Positions 5,001 through 7,344 of a DNA stretch of 7,344 nucleotides are shown piece by piece. Both the position numbers and the translations under genes were made by a program. The notes under the pieces are model-generated. The model ran no database searches and was not told the DNA's origin. It saw nothing but the letters and a program-made list of their open reading frames with translations. Origin of the DNA: Acidiferrobacterales bacterium (lineage in GTDB: Bacteria; Pseudomonadota; Gammaproteobacteria; Acidiferrobacterales; Sulfurifustaceae); assembly GCA_015492195.1 (NCBI GenBank), contig WGFP01000066.1:1-7344 (forward strand), in the 5' to 3' direction. How positions within the stretch are numbered: the stretch's first letter is position 1; the number at the start of each line of letters is the position of its first letter.

Positions 5001-7344
5001 ATGCCCCCGCATCCAGCGATCTCTCAAAAAACCCTTATAAATTCGCCACTTAAGCCGGTTTTACCGGCCCAACCCGGGGAGCGATTGGTGTGGCGCCGTC
5101 TGCTCGGCAGCAGCCGCGGGTTGGCCATTGCCATGTCCGCCATGCAATATCCGGGCCCGGTGCTGGTCATTACCCCCCATGCCCTGGCTACCCAGCAACT
5201 GGAAGACGAGATCCGCTTCTACGGCCCCGCCCTTCCCATCCTGCCGTTTCCCGACTGGGAGTGCCTGCCTTACGACGTGTTTTCGCCGCACCAGGACATC
5301 ATTTCGCAACGCCTCGCCACGCTTTCCCGGCTGCCGAAGCTGGCGCGCGGCATCGTGCTGGCCCCCGTCCCGCCCCTGCTGCACCGCCTCCCGCCGCGGG
5401 ATTACGTGGCAAGCCACAGCTTTCTTTTGGAAGTGGGCGACCGGCTCGATATAGACAGCCTGCGCCAACAATTGACGCGCGGCGCCTACCAGAATGTGTC
5501 GCAAGTCATGGAGCCCGGGGAGTTCGCCGTGCGCGGCGGTTTGATTGACCTGTTCCCAATGGGGAGTCAGGCGCCCTACCGCATAGACCTGTTCGGAGAC
5601 GAGGTGGAATCAATCCACGAATTCGACCCAAACAGCCAACGTTCCGGAAAATCCTTAAATCGTATTCGCCTGCTGCCGGCGCGCGAATATCCCTTGACCG
5701 AATCGGCGATTCGGCATTTCCGTCAGGCGTTCCGCGCCCGGTTCGAGGGCGACCCTCAGAAAGTCCCGCTGTACCGGGACATCAGTAAGGGCCTGTCGCC
5801 TCCGGGAATTGAATATTACCTGCCGCTGTTTTTCGATCAGACCATGACCTTTTTCGACTATCTACCCGATACCGCGTTGTGCATCCTGGACAGCGGCGTG
5901 GAACGGGCGGCACAAAGTTTCCGACGCGAAACCGAGGAGCGATATGCCCAATTACAACACGATCGCGAACGCCCCTTGCTGCCGCCGGCCGAGCTGCTTC
6001 TTGATGACACGCAATTGCAGGAAAAGCTCAATGCCTGGCCATGCGTCGAATTGGCGAGCGTAGATGTCCCGGACGATCCAAGTGAAGCGACGGCAGGGCA
6101 TATTGTCTATGACACCAAGGCTCCGGTCAGTCTACCCGTCAACCATAAATCCGACGCACCCTATCGGACGTTATTTGAATACCTGCGCACCTATTCCGGA
6201 CGCGTCTTGATTGTCACCGAGGCGCCGGGACGCCGGGAGACACTACGCACCCTGCTCAATGACAATGATTTTCAACCGACTGACGTGTCCGGCTGGGAGG
6301 CATTTCTTCGTGACGAAACAAAACTGGGATTGACCGCCGCACCCCTGGAAAAAGGCGTGCAGTTGTGTGACCCGGCGCTCAGTGTCATCACGGAGGCTCA
6401 GCTTTACGGCGAGCGGGTGGCGCAGCGCCGTCGTCGCGCCCGCCCCGAGCGCGACCCCGAGGCCATCATCCGGAGCCTGGTCGATTTGCGGATCGGCGAC
6501 CCGGTGGTGCATGAGGATCACGGCGTCGGGCGTTATCTGGGCCTCCAGACCCTGGACGTGGGCGACGGTCCAACGGAATTTCTGGCCCTGGAATATGCCG
6601 GGAACGACAAGCTCTATATTCCGGTTTTGGCGCTGCATCTCATCAGCCGCTATACCGGCACCGATCCGGAACACGCGCCGTTGCACAAACTCGGCGGGGA
6701 GGCCTGGGAACGGGCCAAACAGCGGGCGCGCGCGAAGGCCCATGACGCGGCCGTGGAGCTGTTGGAAATTCAGGCCCTGCGCGCCGCGCGCAAGGGCCAC
6801 GCCTTTCCGGTACACAATGCCCAATTCCAGGCGTTCGCCGATGCCTTTGCATTCGAAGAAACCCCGGATCAGGCCAGGGCCATCGAGGAAGTGCTGAGAG
6901 ATATGGAAACGGACAAATCCATGGACCGGCTGGTGTGCGGCGACGTGGGATTTGGCAAGACCGAGGTTGCCATGCGCGCCGCTTTCCTGGCCGTCCAAGG
7001 GGGAATGCAGGTTGCCGTGCTTGTGCCCACCACCTTGCTGGCGCAACAGCATTATCAGAATTTCAGTGACCGGTTCGCTGGATTACCTTACCGCATCGAA
7101 TTGCTGTCACGCTTTCGCAGCAAGACGGATCAGGCAAAGGTGTTGCAGGGTCTGGCACAGGGTTCCGTGGATATTGTGATCGGTACCCATCGCCTGTTAC
7201 AGAACGACGTGCGTTTCAAGCGGCTGGGGCTTTTGATTCTTGATGAAGAACACCGTTTCGGCGTGCGCCAGAAAGAACGCCTGAAAAAGCTGCGCAGCGA
7301 GGTGGATATCCTGACGCTCACCGCCACACCGATACCGCGTACAT
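5001..7344 (+). CDS. mfd: Transcription-repair coupling factor Mfd (C-terminus off window)
   Basis: DNA translocase that removes RNA polymerase stalled at lesions and recruits UvrA for nucleotide excision repair. The first 781 residues of a roughly 1150-residue protein are present. In order: a UvrB-like module (about 25-345, with LPFPDWECLPYDVFSPH at 81-97 and EFAVRGGLIDLFP at 174-186) that binds UvrA; a variable linker domain; the polymerase-interacting domain (about 494-560, IGDPVVHEDHGVGRYLG); then the superfamily 2 motor with TPDQ (621-624), Walker A GDVGFGKT (647-654), GTHRLL (728-733), Walker B DEEH (748-751) and motif III TATPIPRT (774-781) at the edge. No frameshift or missing motif is seen. 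The ATG at 5001 has AGAGG ten bases upstream and gives an N-terminus of ordinary length. It diverges from carD across 172 bases. Confidence 0.97.
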   Translation, partial: MPPHPAISQKTLINSPLKPVLPAQPGERLVWRRLLGSSRGLAIAMSAMQYPGPVLVITPHALATQQLEDEIRFYGPALPILPFPDWECLPYDVFSPHQDIISQRLATLSRLPKLARGIVLAPVPPLLHRLPPRDYVASHSFLLEVGDRLDIDSLRQQLTRGAYQNVSQVMEPGEFAVRGGLIDLFPMGSQAPYRIDLFGDEVESIHEFDPNSQRSGKSLNRIRLLPAREYPLTESAIRHFRQAFRARFEGDPQKVPLYRDISKGLSPPGIEYYLPLFFDQTMTFFDYLPDTALCILDSGVERAAQSFRRETEERYAQLQHDRERPLLPPAELLLDDTQLQEKLNAWPCVELASVDVPDDPSEATAGHIVYDTKAPVSLPVNHKSDAPYRTLFEYLRTYSGRVLIVTEAPGRRETLRTLLNDNDFQPTDVSGWEAFLRDETKLGLTAAPLEKGVQLCDPALSVITEAQLYGERVAQRRRRARPERDPEAIIRSLVDLRIGDPVVHEDHGVGRYLGLQTLDVGDGPTEFLALEYAGNDKLYIPVLALHLISRYTGTDPEHAPLHKLGGEAWERAKQRARAKAHDAAVELLEIQALRAARKGHAFPVHNAQFQAFADAFAFEETPDQARAIEEVLRDMETDKSMDRLVCGDVGFGKTEVAMRAAFLAVQGGMQVAVLVPTTLLAQQHYQNFSDRFAGLPYRIELLSRFRSKTDQAKVLQGLAQGSVDIVIGTHRLLQNDVRFKRLGLLILDEEHRFGVRQKERLKKLRSEVDILTLTATPIPRT

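Noticed and set aside
6243..7052. A 269-codon open frame antisense to mfd
   Set aside because: It is the shadow of the mfd linker, polymerase-interacting and motor domains, which are intact on the plus strand.

Overview
This window reads as chromosomal DNA of a GC-rich gammaproteobacterium. The gene set (ald, trxB, a SmrA-like gene, a carD-ispD-ispF operon and mfd) and the protein sequences fit free-living Chromatiales/Ectothiorhodospiraceae-like relatives, but that assignment is an impression from the genes, not a computed one. There are no rRNA, tRNA or CRISPR features, and no intact insertion sequence. No stretch over 300 bases lacks a gene.

Layout. Bases 1-434 (minus) hold the N-terminal third of alanine dehydrogenase, cut by the window edge. 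It diverges from trxB (thioredoxin reductase, plus, 572-1525), which is followed by a SmrA-like endonuclease gene (plus, 1647-2189). The next five genes all read on the minus strand. In transcription order they are carD (4828-4322), ispD (4290-3490), ispF (3493-3011), a DUF6036-type nucleotidyltransferase (2961-2482) and a 68-residue partner protein (2454-2248). A sigma70-like promoter at 4901-4929 precedes carD. Divergent from carD is mfd (plus, 5001 to the window end), the transcription-repair coupling factor, truncated by the edge after the TATPIPRT helicase motif.

How they work together. IspD and IspF are two steps of the non-mevalonate (MEP) isoprenoid pathway and are translationally coupled through an ATGA overlap. 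CarD and Mfd both carry the CarD_CdnL_TRCF RNA-polymerase-interacting fold and flank one shared 172-base divergent promoter region. TrxB serves disulfide redox control and Ald links alanine with pyruvate. The nucleotidyltransferase pair is accessory in character.

Two features stand out. First, ispD carries what looks like a 78-base in-frame insertion (4138-4215). It adds 26 residues inside the CTP-binding loop, is made of four consecutive perfect small hairpins, and is flanked by a CGGT direct repeat. It behaves like the Rickettsia palindromic elements that insert in frame in genes. Second, three gene ends (trxB, smrA-like, ispF) run directly into degenerate 7-base repeats of consensus GTGAGGA/G, and each stop codon TGA is itself part of a repeat unit. 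Two of the three sites fold back on themselves, and two of them bracket the nucleotidyltransferase pair.
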